Source of the DNA: Sulfurimonas sp.
GTDB lineage: Bacteria; Campylobacterota; Campylobacteria; Campylobacterales; Sulfurimonadaceae
Assembly (NCBI GenBank): GCA_027044845.1
Contig: JALUBM010000060.1
Span: 1 to 9,091 of the forward strand
DNA: 9,091 nt
Direction of reading: 5' to 3'
Numbering within the stretch: position 1 is the first letter of the stretch; each line of letters opens with the position of its first letter. The translations under genes were made by a program, and so were the position numbers. Positions 1 through 6,542 of the stretch are shown one piece after another. The notes under the pieces were generated by a model. The model searched no databases and was not told the DNA's origin. It saw only the letters and a program-made list of their open reading frames with translations.

Positions 1-561
1 TTTTACCGTATTTGGTGCAGCACGAAATGTGTCACGTCTGTGAATAAGGTACACTTTTGTGCAGATTTTTGCCAGATAAAGTGCTTCTTCAAGTGCAGTG
101 TCTCCACCCCCGATGATAGCAACTTCTTTACCTTTATAAAAGAAACCATCACATGTGGCACAGGTGCTGACTCCTTTACCAAAAAATTCATCTTCACCGT
201 TAAATCCTACACGGCGGGGAGACGAGCCTGTACATACTATGGTACTGTAAGCTTGGATGCTTGTTCCATCTGATTTGGTGATGATAAACACATCCCCATT
301 TTTACTGATACGGCTTACTTCTGCCATGTCATGTTTGAGTCCGAATTTTTGGCACTGTTCGGGCCATGGTGTCATTAAATCCATACCTGTTATGTCACCA
401 GTTACACCAGGATAATTTTCTATCTCAGAACTTTGTGTAATCTGTCCTCCTGGCATTCCTTTTTCAAACATGGTTACATTTTCAAGTCCGCCGCGTGTAG
501 TATAAAGTCCAGCAGTAAGGCCAGCAGGCCCTCCGCCTATAATCGCACAATCTAATATCAT
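1..561 (-). CDS. trxB: Thioredoxin reductase, 3' part cut off by the window edge
   Basis: Flavoprotein that uses NADPH to reduce thioredoxin in the cytoplasm. The 187 N-terminal residues are visible of a family that is usually about 310 long. The N-terminal FAD-binding dinucleotide motif [12 protein letters not shown] lies at about residues 7-18. The redox-active CATC (C134, C137) is followed by DG. The second, NADPH-binding dinucleotide fold starts with [12 protein letters not shown] at about 149-160, and the HRRDTFRA segment at about 174-181 should contact the NADPH phosphate. All key residues seen are intact. The ATG shares four bases (ATGA) with the stop of the upstream gene, so translation is probably coupled. 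An SD-like AGAGGA sits at 571-576, about 9 bases upstream. It is the last visible gene of a trxA / thioredoxin-like / trxB cluster. Identification is secure; the remainder lies outside the window. Confidence 0.96.
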   Translation of the reverse strand, partial: MILDCAIIGGGPAGLTAGLYTTRGGLENVTMFEKGMPGGQITQSSEIENYPGVTGDITGMDLMTPWPEQCQKFGLKHDMAEVSRISKNGDVFIITKSDGTSIQAYSTIVCTGSSPRRVGFNGEDEFFGKGVSTCATCDGFFYKGKEVAIIGGGDTALEEALYLAKICTKVYLIHRRDTFRAAPNTVK

Positions 562-1040
562 AATTTATATTCCTCTAATCTGTCTAAGTTGTCAAGTTTT
601 CGTATCATACTATCTTGTTTATAAAGAGAATCTTTTACTTTCTTTATAAAAAAAAGAGATGGTGAAGTGTATATATTGAATCGTTGTATGAATTTTAGTG
701 ATGTATTTGTTCCACTTCTTAAAAACGTTGTTTTTTCTGTGTTTGGATGTACTCTGTTATAGTAATCTATGGCAAGAATAGGCAAGTTAAGATTTAAATT
801 TGCAAGTTTATTCATTGTTCCTTTTTCTCTTGAAGAATAGAAAATAATGATGTATTTATCTGCGTTTGGTTTAAAAATATCACTCTTTTCATAATATACA
901 AAATCTTTAAAATTAATGAACTTATATTCTGAAAATTTATAATTAAAGTAAGCAAAAGCACCTGCAACCATTGCAGCACCAAAAAAAGAAGCAAGAAGAG
1001 TGGAGAGAGAAAAGAGGCTTTTTCCTCCTCTCTTCGCCAC
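558..1040 (-). CDS. Membrane-anchored thioredoxin-fold-like protein without cysteines
   Basis: I do not recognise a named family. The 160-residue product starts with a short basic stretch and one hydrophobic segment (about 9-31) that should be an N-terminal membrane anchor with the rest outside the cytoplasm. The remainder resembles a degenerate thioredoxin. A strand KYIIIFYSS (62-70) lies where thioredoxin has its LVDFWA strand. SREKG stands in place of [15 protein letters not shown] resembles the next strand, and [11 protein letters not shown] (121-131) aligns with FGIRSIPTIMFF of the neighbouring TrxA, including the cis-proline. There is no cysteine anywhere, so it cannot do thiol exchange. 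It begins with GTG at 1040, 15 bases after the trxA stop, with only a weak AGG upstream, and ends in a 4-base overlap with trxB. The fold call is inference from motif alignment; that the gene is real is well supported by its tight packing. Confidence 0.8.
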   Translation of the reverse strand: MAKRGGKSLFSLSTLLASFFGAAMVAGAFAYFNYKFSEYKFINFKDFVYYEKSDIFKPNADKYIIIFYSSREKGTMNKLANLNLNLPILAIDYYNRVHPNTEKTTFLRSGTNTSLKFIQRFNIYTSPSLFFIKKVKDSLYKQDSMIRKLDNLDRLEEYKL

Positions 1041-1055
1041 TATTAAAACCTATAA

Positions 1056-1376
1056 TTACGCTAAAAGAGCGTCAATTTTTTCAGCAAGAGCTTGTTTAGA
1101 TTGAGCTCCAACAATTTGATCTACCATTTCACCATTTTTGAAAAACATGATAGTTGGAATTGAACGAATACCAAATTTTACTGCAATGTCTTGCTCTTCA
1201 TCTGTGTTTACTTTACAGATTTTAGCTTTTCCATCATAATCTTCTGCTAGTTCTTCAACTACAGGAGCAATCATACGACATGGTCCACACCATGGAGCCC
1301 AAAAGTCTACAAGAGATACACCCTCTGCAAGAGTTGATTCAAAATTTGCACCAGTTAATTCTATATATTTACCCAT
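1056..1376 (-). CDS. trxA: Thioredoxin
   Basis: Small cytoplasmic disulfide reductant that passes electrons from thioredoxin reductase to enzymes such as ribonucleotide reductase and peroxiredoxins. At 106 residues it has the usual length. It shows the strand SLVDFWAPWCGPC with the redox cysteines C30 and C33, the buried aspartate D24, and the cis-proline segment RSIPT before the FFKNG strand. The ATG at 1376 is preceded by AAGGATTT at a suitable distance. It is the first gene of the leftward cluster with the thioredoxin-like gene and trxB, and it has a good promoter candidate in the 93-base gap upstream. No oddities are seen. Confidence 0.98.
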   Translation of the reverse strand: MGKYIELTGANFESTLAEGVSLVDFWAPWCGPCRMIAPVVEELAEDYDGKAKICKVNTDEEQDIAVKFGIRSIPTIMFFKNGEMVDQIVGAQSKQALAEKIDALLA

Positions 1377-1406
1377 TAGGAAATCCTTTTATTTTGTTAA
1401 ATAAGT

Positions 1407-1434
1407 ATTATACAAGTGCTATCATTAATTCAAA
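1407..1434 (-). promoter_or_regulatory. Candidate sigma-70 promoter of trxA
   Basis: On the minus strand a perfect TATAAT (1407-1412) follows 16 bases after a weak TTTGAA (1429-1434). Transcription would start near 1400 and give a leader of about 24 bases with the SD of trxA. Matched by eye only. In AT-rich DNA a TATAAT can occur by chance, but this one is placed correctly. Confidence 0.5.
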
Positions 1435-1469
1435 CTTTAATATAAGTGCTTGATTATTTATTTATTTCA

Positions 1470-2249
1470 TTAAAATTGTAAAAATTTTCTTTCTCTTTTT
1501 ACAAAGTAAGTACATTTAGTGTAGCCGACATCTTTGGCAATGTCGGTCACTTTTTTGTTAAACATGCCAACCTGTTCTGGTTTGTGAGCATCGGAGCTAA
1601 ATGTAATAGGAATGTCGAGCTTGAAAGCCTCTTGTAAAAGCTCTTTCGAGGGGTAGGCTTCTGCAATAGGTTTTCTGTAACCTGCGGCATTTATTTCTAT
1701 AGACATATTAGCGTTTTTGATTGCCATAAGTGCATTTTTTGCTATTTCTTTTATATCTTTGCTTGGCATAAATTTAAATACTTTTATAAGATCTAAATGC
1801 CCGACAACATCAAAAAGTTGAGAATCTGCCATGGCTTGAACGGTATCAAAATATTTTTGCCATATTACATTAATATCTTCATTCTTGTATTGTCCTATAA
1901 ATTCTGGATTGTCAAATCCCCATTTATCTATGAAATGCACGGATCCGATGAGATAATCAACATCTGCATGTAAAACCCTTTCATCCATATGTCCCTCAAG
2001 ATAATCCACCTCATAACCGAGTAAAATAGTAAGTTTATCTGCATATTTTTTTTTGGCATTTTGAATATCTTGCTCGTATTTTTTCATATTATTAAAAGAC
2101 ATTCTATATTTTGGATCAAAATCCATCGGTGCATGGTCGGAAAAACCGAATACTTGTATTCCTTTTGCAATTGCAATATTGATATATTCATCTATTGTCC
2201 CTTCGGCATGGTTACATAATGGCGTGTGGTTGTGTAAATCGACTATCAT
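1470..2249 (-). CDS. hisJ: Histidinol-phosphatase, PHP family
   Basis: Predicted to hydrolyse L-histidinol phosphate to histidinol, the penultimate stage of histidine synthesis, in the cytoplasm. The PHP metal-site residues are all present (numbered from the start chosen here): DLHNH (H6, H8), SDHAP (D38, H39), GYEVDY (E80), GSVHF (H105), GHLDL (H151) and SSDAH (D220, H222). The length of 259 fits the HisJ/HisK type. An in-frame ATG at 2261 would add MRKN, but it has no SD and would sit only about 11 bases after the predicted transcription start. The ATG at 2249 has a weak GAGAAAG before it and gives the usual beginning MIVDLHNHT, so I prefer it. Other PHP phosphoesterases share these motifs, so the substrate is a family-based inference. 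It is transcribed away from the cheZ cluster, and 93 bases separate it from trxA. Confidence 0.88.
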   Translation of the reverse strand: MIVDLHNHTPLCNHAEGTIDEYINIAIAKGIQVFGFSDHAPMDFDPKYRMSFNNMKKYEQDIQNAKKKYADKLTILLGYEVDYLEGHMDERVLHADVDYLIGSVHFIDKWGFDNPEFIGQYKNEDINVIWQKYFDTVQAMADSQLFDVVGHLDLIKVFKFMPSKDIKEIAKNALMAIKNANMSIEINAAGYRKPIAEAYPSKELLQEAFKLDIPITFSSDAHKPEQVGMFNKKVTDIAKDVGYTKCTYFVKRERKFLQF

Positions 2250-2277
2250 ATTCTTTCTCATATTGTATATTTTATGC

Positions 2278-2284
2278 TATTATA
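2278..2284. promoter_or_regulatory. Overlapping divergent -10 boxes for hisJ and the cheZ cluster
   Basis: The bases 2278-2284 read TATTAT on the plus strand (2278-2283) and TATAAT on the minus strand (2279-2284). Starts 6-7 bases downstream of each would give leaders of about 33 bases for cheZ, and about 11 or 23 bases for the two possible hisJ starts. No clear -35 boxes are seen, as is common for sigma-70 promoters in this phylum. The cheZ leader carries a good SD, GGAGAG, at 2312-2317. Seen by eye; start sites are unproven. Confidence 0.4.
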
Positions 2285-2322
2285 GTGTGAATTAATAAAT
2301 TATTCAATTATGGAGAGTATTT

Positions 2323-3009
2323 ATGACTCAAGAAGAACTTGATGCCTTGATGAACGGTGACATGGATATGGATGATGAAAGTGCTGCGGATGATGAAATT
2401 CAAAATGATGAGGTAGAACATGAGGTTGAAGATAGCGAGCAAGAAGATCCAATAACAGTTGGTCTTGAAACTTCTGAATTGCCTTTTCCCGCAACGGATG
2501 AAAATAAGATGGTGCATCAGCTTGATGATGTAACAAAAGAGAGTGAAGAAAAAGCAAGTGAAATTTTTGATATTATTGAGAATATTAGTAATGACATGAT
2601 GGATAAAGAAGAAACACTAAATAGCGTGAAAGATGTTTTAAATTCAAATGTGGAACTTTTTACGACACTTTGTGAAAAATTTCCTGATGTTATAACTTTT
2701 CAAACACAGTTGGAAAAAAATGAGGCGGCATTCAATGAAGTCAATGAGACCATTGAAGTTTTACAAAATAGTGGTGATTCTATTATGAGTGTTATGGATA
2801 TAATGCAATATCAAGATATTCACAGACAAAAAATTGAGCGTGTTATTAATGTAATGCGAGCACTTTCTAAGTATATGAATACACTCTTTGAAGGGAAAAT
2901 CGATGATGACAAACGTGTTGCTTCTGCAACGCATATTGCAGGTGATGCCCATGATGATTTGGCATCAACCGATGATATTGAAGCACTCTTAGAACAGTTT
3001 GGACAATAA
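2323..3009 (+). CDS. cheZ: CheZ-type CheY-P phosphatase (remote CheZ of Campylobacterota)
   Basis: Predicted to remove phosphate from CheY-P and so end the motor-switching signal in chemotaxis. The 228-residue product has no membrane segment. Residues 13-42 form a very acidic linker, and residues 65-190 look like the long helical hairpin of CheZ. The catalytic motif is QDIHRQ (164-169), in which D165 and Q169 have the same spacing as D143 and Q147 of E. coli CheZ. The C-terminus STDDIEALLEQFGQ resembles the CheY-binding tail of CheZ. The N-terminus TQEELDALMNGD closely resembles the CheY-P-binding peptide of FliM. It is the counterpart of H. pylori HP0170 and, by gene order, C. jejuni Cj0700. 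It is first in a rightward cluster, and its stop overlaps the next start by one base (TAATG). GGAGAG lies 5 bases before the ATG. Confidence 0.9.
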   Translation: MTQEELDALMNGDMDMDDESAADDEIQNDEVEHEVEDSEQEDPITVGLETSELPFPATDENKMVHQLDDVTKESEEKASEIFDIIENISNDMMDKEETLNSVKDVLNSNVELFTTLCEKFPDVITFQTQLEKNEAAFNEVNETIEVLQNSGDSIMSVMDIMQYQDIHRQKIERVINVMRALSKYMNTLFEGKIDDDKRVASATHIAGDAHDDLASTDDIEALLEQFGQ

Positions 3010-4307
3010 TGGCTGATAAAAAAGTAGAGTTACTTTCTCCTGCAGGAACTTTGGAAAAATTAAAAATTGCACTTGATTTTGGTGCTGATGCGGTATATGG
3101 TGGGGTAAGTCATTTCTCTTTGCGTATTCGCTCTGGTAAAGAGTTCAGTTTTGAAGATTTTGCAGAAGGCGTCGAATATGCTCATGAAAGAGGCAAAAAA
3201 GTGTATGCTACTATTAATGGATTTCCTTTTAACTCTCAATTGAATCTTTTAAAAAAACATATTGTAAAAATGGGCGAACTCAAACCTGACGCTTTCATAG
3301 TGGCGACACCAGGTGTTTTAAAACTTTGCCATGATTTGGTGCCAGATATGCCGCTGCACCTCTCAACACAGGCAAATGTTATGAATGTGTTGGATGCACA
3401 GATTTATCATGACATGGGGGCAACGCGTATTATTACAGCACGTGAAATTTCTTTGCGTGATTTAAAAGAGATAAAAGCTGCTCTGCCTGACTTAGAACTT
3501 GAAGTCTTTGTGCATGGTTCTATGTGTTTTGCATATAGTGGACGTTGTTTAATTTCAACTTTGCAAAGCGGACGTGTTCCAAATCGTGGAAGTTGTGCAA
3601 ATGATTGTCGATTTCCTTATGAAATATATGCTGCAAACCCTGAAACAGGGACACTTTTTAAGCTTGAAGAAGATGAAGGTGTCGGAACATACATTATGAA
3701 CTCAAAAGATTTAAATTTGGCTTCGCACATCAAAGAGATTTTAGACAGTGGTGCAGTTGATTCTATAAAAATAGAAGGGCGTACAAAAACAGCTTATTAT
3801 GCAGCAACTACGGCAAAAGCGTATAGAATGGCGATAGATGATTATTATGCCGATGAACTTGACACCGAGCGTTATCAGTATGAATTGCAATCTTTACAAA
3901 ATCGTGGTTATACAGATGCATATCTTGTTTCACGTCCTTTTGAGAAGCATGATACACAAAGTTTGGATTTTACAATGCAACTTGGAACGCATCAAGTTAG
4001 CGGTGTTGTTAATGCTGAGGGAACACATTTCTTGTGTAAATACAAAACACTTCCCAGAGATGAGATGGAAGTCGTTTTTCCTTTGAAAAGTGAAGTTGCT
4101 ATAGTTGATAATGAAATAGGTTCGACGTATAAAAAGGACGGAAAGTTTTTTATGAAGCTCAAACAACTCAAAGCACAAAACGGAAAAATTTGGCAAGAGG
4201 TACACAGCGGAAATACTAATCCCATAGAACTCCCGACAAAATTTCCATCCTATACTTTTTTTAGAATACCTGCAAATGCAGATATGAATACCGCTCCTAA
4301 AAAGTAA
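3009..4307 (+). CDS. trhP: U32-family protein, TrhP-like tRNA uridine-34 hydroxylase
   Basis: Members of this family were long annotated as collagenase-like proteases. E. coli TrhP (YegQ) makes 5-hydroxyuridine at tRNA position 34 using prephenate, and the best guess is the same role here. The 432 residues start with the typical VELLSPAG and VYGG segments. The U32 signature EVFVHGSMCFAYSGRC occupies 165-180. C173, C180, C196 and C200 (the last two in GSCANDCR) form the conserved four-cysteine set. SIKIEGR follows at about 251, and the C-terminal part (about 330-420) looks like the usual beta-barrel extension. Length is close to the roughly 450 of YegQ. It begins inside the cheZ stop codon (TAATG), which implies co-translation, although no functional link between the two is evident. 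The family is certain. The exact RNA substrate (tRNA or, as for RlhA, 23S rRNA) is less sure. Confidence 0.9.
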   Translation: MADKKVELLSPAGTLEKLKIALDFGADAVYGGVSHFSLRIRSGKEFSFEDFAEGVEYAHERGKKVYATINGFPFNSQLNLLKKHIVKMGELKPDAFIVATPGVLKLCHDLVPDMPLHLSTQANVMNVLDAQIYHDMGATRIITAREISLRDLKEIKAALPDLELEVFVHGSMCFAYSGRCLISTLQSGRVPNRGSCANDCRFPYEIYAANPETGTLFKLEEDEGVGTYIMNSKDLNLASHIKEILDSGAVDSIKIEGRTKTAYYAATTAKAYRMAIDDYYADELDTERYQYELQSLQNRGYTDAYLVSRPFEKHDTQSLDFTMQLGTHQVSGVVNAEGTHFLCKYKTLPRDEMEVVFPLKSEVAIVDNEIGSTYKKDGKFFMKLKQLKAQNGKIWQEVHSGNTNPIELPTKFPSYTFFRIPANADMNTAPKK

Positions 4308-4309
4308 TG

Positions 4310-4315
4310 TATAAT
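4310..4315 (+). promoter_or_regulatory. Candidate -10 box before purE
   Basis: A perfect TATAAT directly preceded by TG lies 2 bases after the trhP stop. A start near 4322 would give a leader of about 23 bases that includes the purE SD. purE may therefore have its own promoter as well as read-through from the cheZ transcript. No -35 is evident, so this is weak evidence. Confidence 0.3.
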
Positions 4316-4344
4316 TTTAAGATAAAAAATAAGGAGTAAATAAA

Positions 4345-4842
4345 ATGAAATTTGTATCGATAATAATAGGTTCTAAAAGTGATTATGAAGTGATGAAATC
4401 ATGTTCAGATACATTGGAATCGTTTGGTGTGAGTTATGAGATGATTATATCTTCTGCACATCGTTCTCCTGAACGTACGAAAGAGTATATACAAGAAGCG
4501 GAGAAAAAAGGGGCACAAGTTTTTATTGCCGCTGCTGGAATGGCTGCACATTTAGCAGGTGTATTGAGTTCTAAAACTATCAAGCCTATTATTGGTGTGC
4601 CAATGTCTGCTTCAGCGTTGAGTGGAATTGATGCACTACTCTCAACTGTTCAAATGCCGGCTGGTATGCCTGTTGCTACTGTGGCTATAGGTAAAGCGGG
4701 TGCTATTAATTCTGCATATTTATCTATGCAGATTCTTGCTTTAGATAATGAAGAATTAACAGTAAAACTCAAAGAAGACCGTATTGCAAAAGCAAAAAAA
4801 GTTGAAATGGATTCTTTAGAGATAGAGACGATTATAAAATAG
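4345..4842 (+). CDS. purE: N5-carboxyaminoimidazole ribonucleotide mutase, class I PurE
   Basis: Predicted to convert N5-CAIR to CAIR in purine synthesis, normally paired with PurK, which is not in this window. The 165-residue product has GSKSDYEVM (9-17) for substrate phosphate, SAHRSP (37-42) with catalytic H39, the AAGMAAHLAG segment (63-72) with H69, and QMPAGMPVATVAIG (103-116). The SAHR-P motif and length point to the class I bacterial type rather than the class II AIR carboxylase. Small departures from the E. coli form (MAAHLAG instead of GAAHLPG) spare the histidine. A strong SD, AAGGAG, lies at 4331-4336, 8 bases before the ATG. The next gene follows after 23 bases. Confidence 0.96.
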   Translation: MKFVSIIIGSKSDYEVMKSCSDTLESFGVSYEMIISSAHRSPERTKEYIQEAEKKGAQVFIAAAGMAAHLAGVLSSKTIKPIIGVPMSASALSGIDALLSTVQMPAGMPVATVAIGKAGAINSAYLSMQILALDNEELTVKLKEDRIAKAKKVEMDSLEIETIIK

Positions 4843-4865
4843 TAAGTAAAAAGGGAGGTTTTGTA

Positions 4866-5342
4866 ATGAAGTGGATGAATGATGATGAATACAGTAAACT
4901 GACAGGGTTGGATATTTCTTCTATTGAAGATTTGATTCAAAGAGGGAAACTCAGTGTAAAAATTGAGAATGGTATTCGTTATATAGATCCTTCTAAGGGA
5001 GCAACAGAAGTGGTTGTTCCTGCAAAACTTCAAGAACTTTCACAAAAAAATACGAAAGAGATGCTGGTGCAACCCGAGTTCGTCGAAAAGACAATAGGAA
5101 CTATTATCAATTTGCATGAAAAAGTCTTAGATGCCAAGGATGAAACACTTGATGCGGTTAGAGTAGAAAATGAATTTTTACGAGAAGCACTTGCATCTTT
5201 ACAGGAGCTTTATGATGAAGACAGAAAAACAATCCATACCCTTCAAGAACAGTTAAAACTTTCTCAGCAAGAAGTTGAATTTATGCGTCGAAAATATAAG
5301 CTGATGTGGAATAAAGCTATAGACGAACATACTGACAGCTAA
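4866..5342 (+). CDS. Helix-turn-helix-like plus coiled-coil protein (probably DUF3972)
   Basis: Function unknown. The position between purE and glyQ matches C. jejuni Cj0703, and the sequence looks like the Campylobacterota family DUF3972; that assignment is from memory. Residues 1-46 resemble a small MerR/excisionase-type winged helix: EYSKLTGLDISSIEDLIQRG is a plausible helix-turn-helix and NGIRYIDP a wing ending in the typical R-Y-I-D. Residues about 78-148 are highly charged and heptad-like with no prolines, so a long coiled coil is likely. The sequence has no cysteine, signal peptide or membrane segment. A very strong SD, AAGGGAGG, lies at 4851-4858, 7 bases before the ATG. It is the last gene of the cheZ-trhP-purE cluster. 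Confidence 0.85.
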   Translation: MKWMNDDEYSKLTGLDISSIEDLIQRGKLSVKIENGIRYIDPSKGATEVVVPAKLQELSQKNTKEMLVQPEFVEKTIGTIINLHEKVLDAKDETLDAVRVENEFLREALASLQELYDEDRKTIHTLQEQLKLSQQEVEFMRRKYKLMWNKAIDEHTDS

Positions 5343-5431
5343 TGACAATTGTTAATGAATGTGTTACTTGCATAATACGTAAGAGTTGCTGATACTATTG
5401 TTGCAAATTGACTAGGCAAAGAAGACGGCGA

Positions 5432-5521
5432 TATAATTTGTAAAATAGTTTAACCCAAATTATGTGATAGGTAAATTTTAGAAATCTCTATTGCATAATT
5501 TGGGTTTAACTTAGATATAAT
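5432..5521 (+). promoter_or_regulatory. Two identical -10 regions upstream of glyQ
   Basis: The ten bases GATATAATTT occur at 5430-5439 and again at 5514-5523, each with a perfect TATAAT (5432-5437 and 5516-5521). The second would start transcription near 5528 and give glyQ a leader of about 22 bases with GAAGG (5539-5543) as SD; it is the likelier glyQ promoter. The first would start near 5444, just at the edge of the large hairpin, and so make a longer mRNA that begins with that structure. No convincing -35 boxes are seen. Confidence 0.45.
5447..5511 (+). repeat. Large imperfect inverted repeat (24-bp stem) before glyQ
   Basis: The arms are 5447-5470 and 5488-5511, with a 17-base loop. Pairing by hand gives a 13-bp perfect core (AACCCAAATTATG against CATAATTTGGGTT), one T-T mismatch (5451/5507) and four more outer pairs. 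On the inner side come two G-U pairs and four further pairs. No T-run follows, so it is not a standard terminator. It lies in the 207-base gap between the DUF3972-like gene and glyQ. It could be an mRNA leader structure, an operator, a small RNA or a mobile palindrome. The rest of this gap has no supported gene. Confidence 0.7.
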
Positions 5522-5549
5522 TTCAAAATTAATACAATGAAGGCAAGAA

Positions 5550-6434
5550 ATGATTACTTTTAGCGAAATGTTACTCAAATTACAAGAATTTTGGATGAAA
5601 CAGGGGTGCAATGTTTTACAGCCTTATGATATTCCTGCTGGGGCGGGGACTTTCCACCCTGCTACATTTTTACGCTCACTCGACTCTACACCTTGGGCGA
5701 CAGCTTATGTTGCACCTTCTCGCCGTCCTACAGATGGGCGTTATGGAGAGAACCCTAACAGACTTGGTTCTTACTATCAGTTTCAGGCACTTATAAAACC
5801 TTCACCAGACAATATTCAAGAACTCTATTTGCAATCGTTAGAATATTTGGGACTTGATGTGTCAAAACATGATATTCGCTTTATAGAAGACAACTGGGAA
5901 TCCCCAACGCTTGGTGCATGGGGACTTGGCTGGGAAGTATGGTTAAATGGTATGGAAGTGACTCAGTTTACATACTTTCAACAAGTCGGAGGTATTGAAT
6001 GTGTACCTGTAGCGGTTGAAATTACTTATGGAACAGAACGACTTGCAATGTATTTACAAGGTGTTGACACTGTTTTTGATATTGTTTGGAATGTTGACAA
6101 AAATGGCAAGAAAACACTGTATAAAGATGTTCATAAAGAGAGTGAAATAGAATTTTCAAAATATAATTTTGAAGTGGCAGATACCGATATGCTTTTTGCC
6201 GATTTTGCAGCAAAGAGTGATGAATGTTTACGAACACTTGAAGCAGGGCTTCCTTTACCCGCGTATGATTTATGCATGTTGGCATCAAATACTTTTAATA
6301 TTCTTGATGCAAGAAAAGCAATTTCTCAGACTGAGAGACAAAACTATATCTTAAAAATTCGTGAACTCTCAAAAGGGTGTGCCGAGCTTTATAAAGAGCA
6401 AGAGAATGAGAGAAATAAAAGAGTGCATGTCTAG
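5550..6434 (+). CDS. glyQ: Glycine--tRNA ligase alpha subunit
   Basis: Alpha chain of the bacterial alpha2-beta2 glycyl-tRNA synthetase; it holds the catalytic site for glycyl-adenylate formation and works with GlyS, which is not in the window. Its 294 residues are close to the roughly 300 of E. coli Gly[23 protein letters not shown] (from 23) is the typical N-terminal segment. Class II motif 2 lies in [15 protein letters not shown] (52-66) and the following YYQFQ. Motif 3 is [14 protein letters not shown] (158-171) with the essential arginine. ATG at 5550 has GAAGG six bases upstream. glyQ and glyS are separated here, as is usual in Campylobacterota. The 352 bases downstream hold two tiny genes and structured RNA. 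Confidence 0.98.
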   Translation: MITFSEMLLKLQEFWMKQGCNVLQPYDIPAGAGTFHPATFLRSLDSTPWATAYVAPSRRPTDGRYGENPNRLGSYYQFQALIKPSPDNIQELYLQSLEYLGLDVSKHDIRFIEDNWESPTLGAWGLGWEVWLNGMEVTQFTYFQQVGGIECVPVAVEITYGTERLAMYLQGVDTVFDIVWNVDKNGKKTLYKDVHKESEIEFSKYNFEVADTDMLFADFAAKSDECLRTLEAGLPLPAYDLCMLASNTFNILDARKAISQTERQNYILKIRELSKGCAELYKEQENERNKRVHV

Positions 6435-6454
6435 TTTTCTTTCAATTTGCCATA

Positions 6455-6487
6455 TTTTTTAAATATTTTTTGGTTTTTTGTTATGAT
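6455..6487 (+). promoter_or_regulatory. Promoter for the small-peptide / recG transcript
   Basis: TATGAT at 6482-6487 is preceded by three T-runs at 6455-6460, 6466-6471 and 6474-6479. Repeated T-tracts upstream of a -10, with no clear -35, are the known form of sigma-70 promoters in Campylobacter and relatives. Transcription would start near 6494, directly before the hairpin at 6496-6517. The stretch from the glyQ stop to here is T-rich and shows no GC hairpin that would be a glyQ terminator. Confidence 0.5.
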
Positions 6488-6495
6488 GTAAGTGT

Positions 6496-6517
6496 TCCTA
6501 CCGAATAATCGGTAGGA
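6496..6517 (+). promoter_or_regulatory. Hairpin at the predicted mRNA 5' end
   Basis: CCTACCGA (6497-6504) and TCGGTAGG (6509-6516) pair perfectly around a 4-base loop, and T6496-A6517 adds a ninth pair. It would lie 2-3 bases from the predicted transcript start. No T-run follows directly (TTTTT comes only after about 10 bases), so it is better read as a protective 5' stem-loop or binding site than as a terminator. Confidence 0.65.
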
Positions 6518-6542
6518 CAAATCTACTTTTTGGAGGTCTAAG

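Noticed and set aside
2321..2557. Long minus-strand frames opposite the acidic N-terminus of cheZ
   Set aside because: They encode improbable His/Leu/Phe-rich sequence that arises as the complement of GAT/GAA-rich codons, with no SD.
5342..5392. A 16-codon ORF whose ATG overlaps the preceding stop (TAATG), rich in cysteine
   Set aside because: Very short, no SD-like sequence apart from the end of the upstream gene, and no recognisable motif; TAATG overlaps alone are weak evidence.
5447..5511. Glycine T-box or riboswitch in front of glyQ
   Set aside because: The region has only one simple hairpin, with no T-box sequence or specifier stem, no terminator/antiterminator pair, and T-boxes are not expected in this phylum.
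6022..6288. 88-codon minus-strand frame inside glyQ and similar antisense or out-of-frame frames inside trhP and recG
   Set aside because: Shadows of well-conserved genes; no SD and no recognisable domains.
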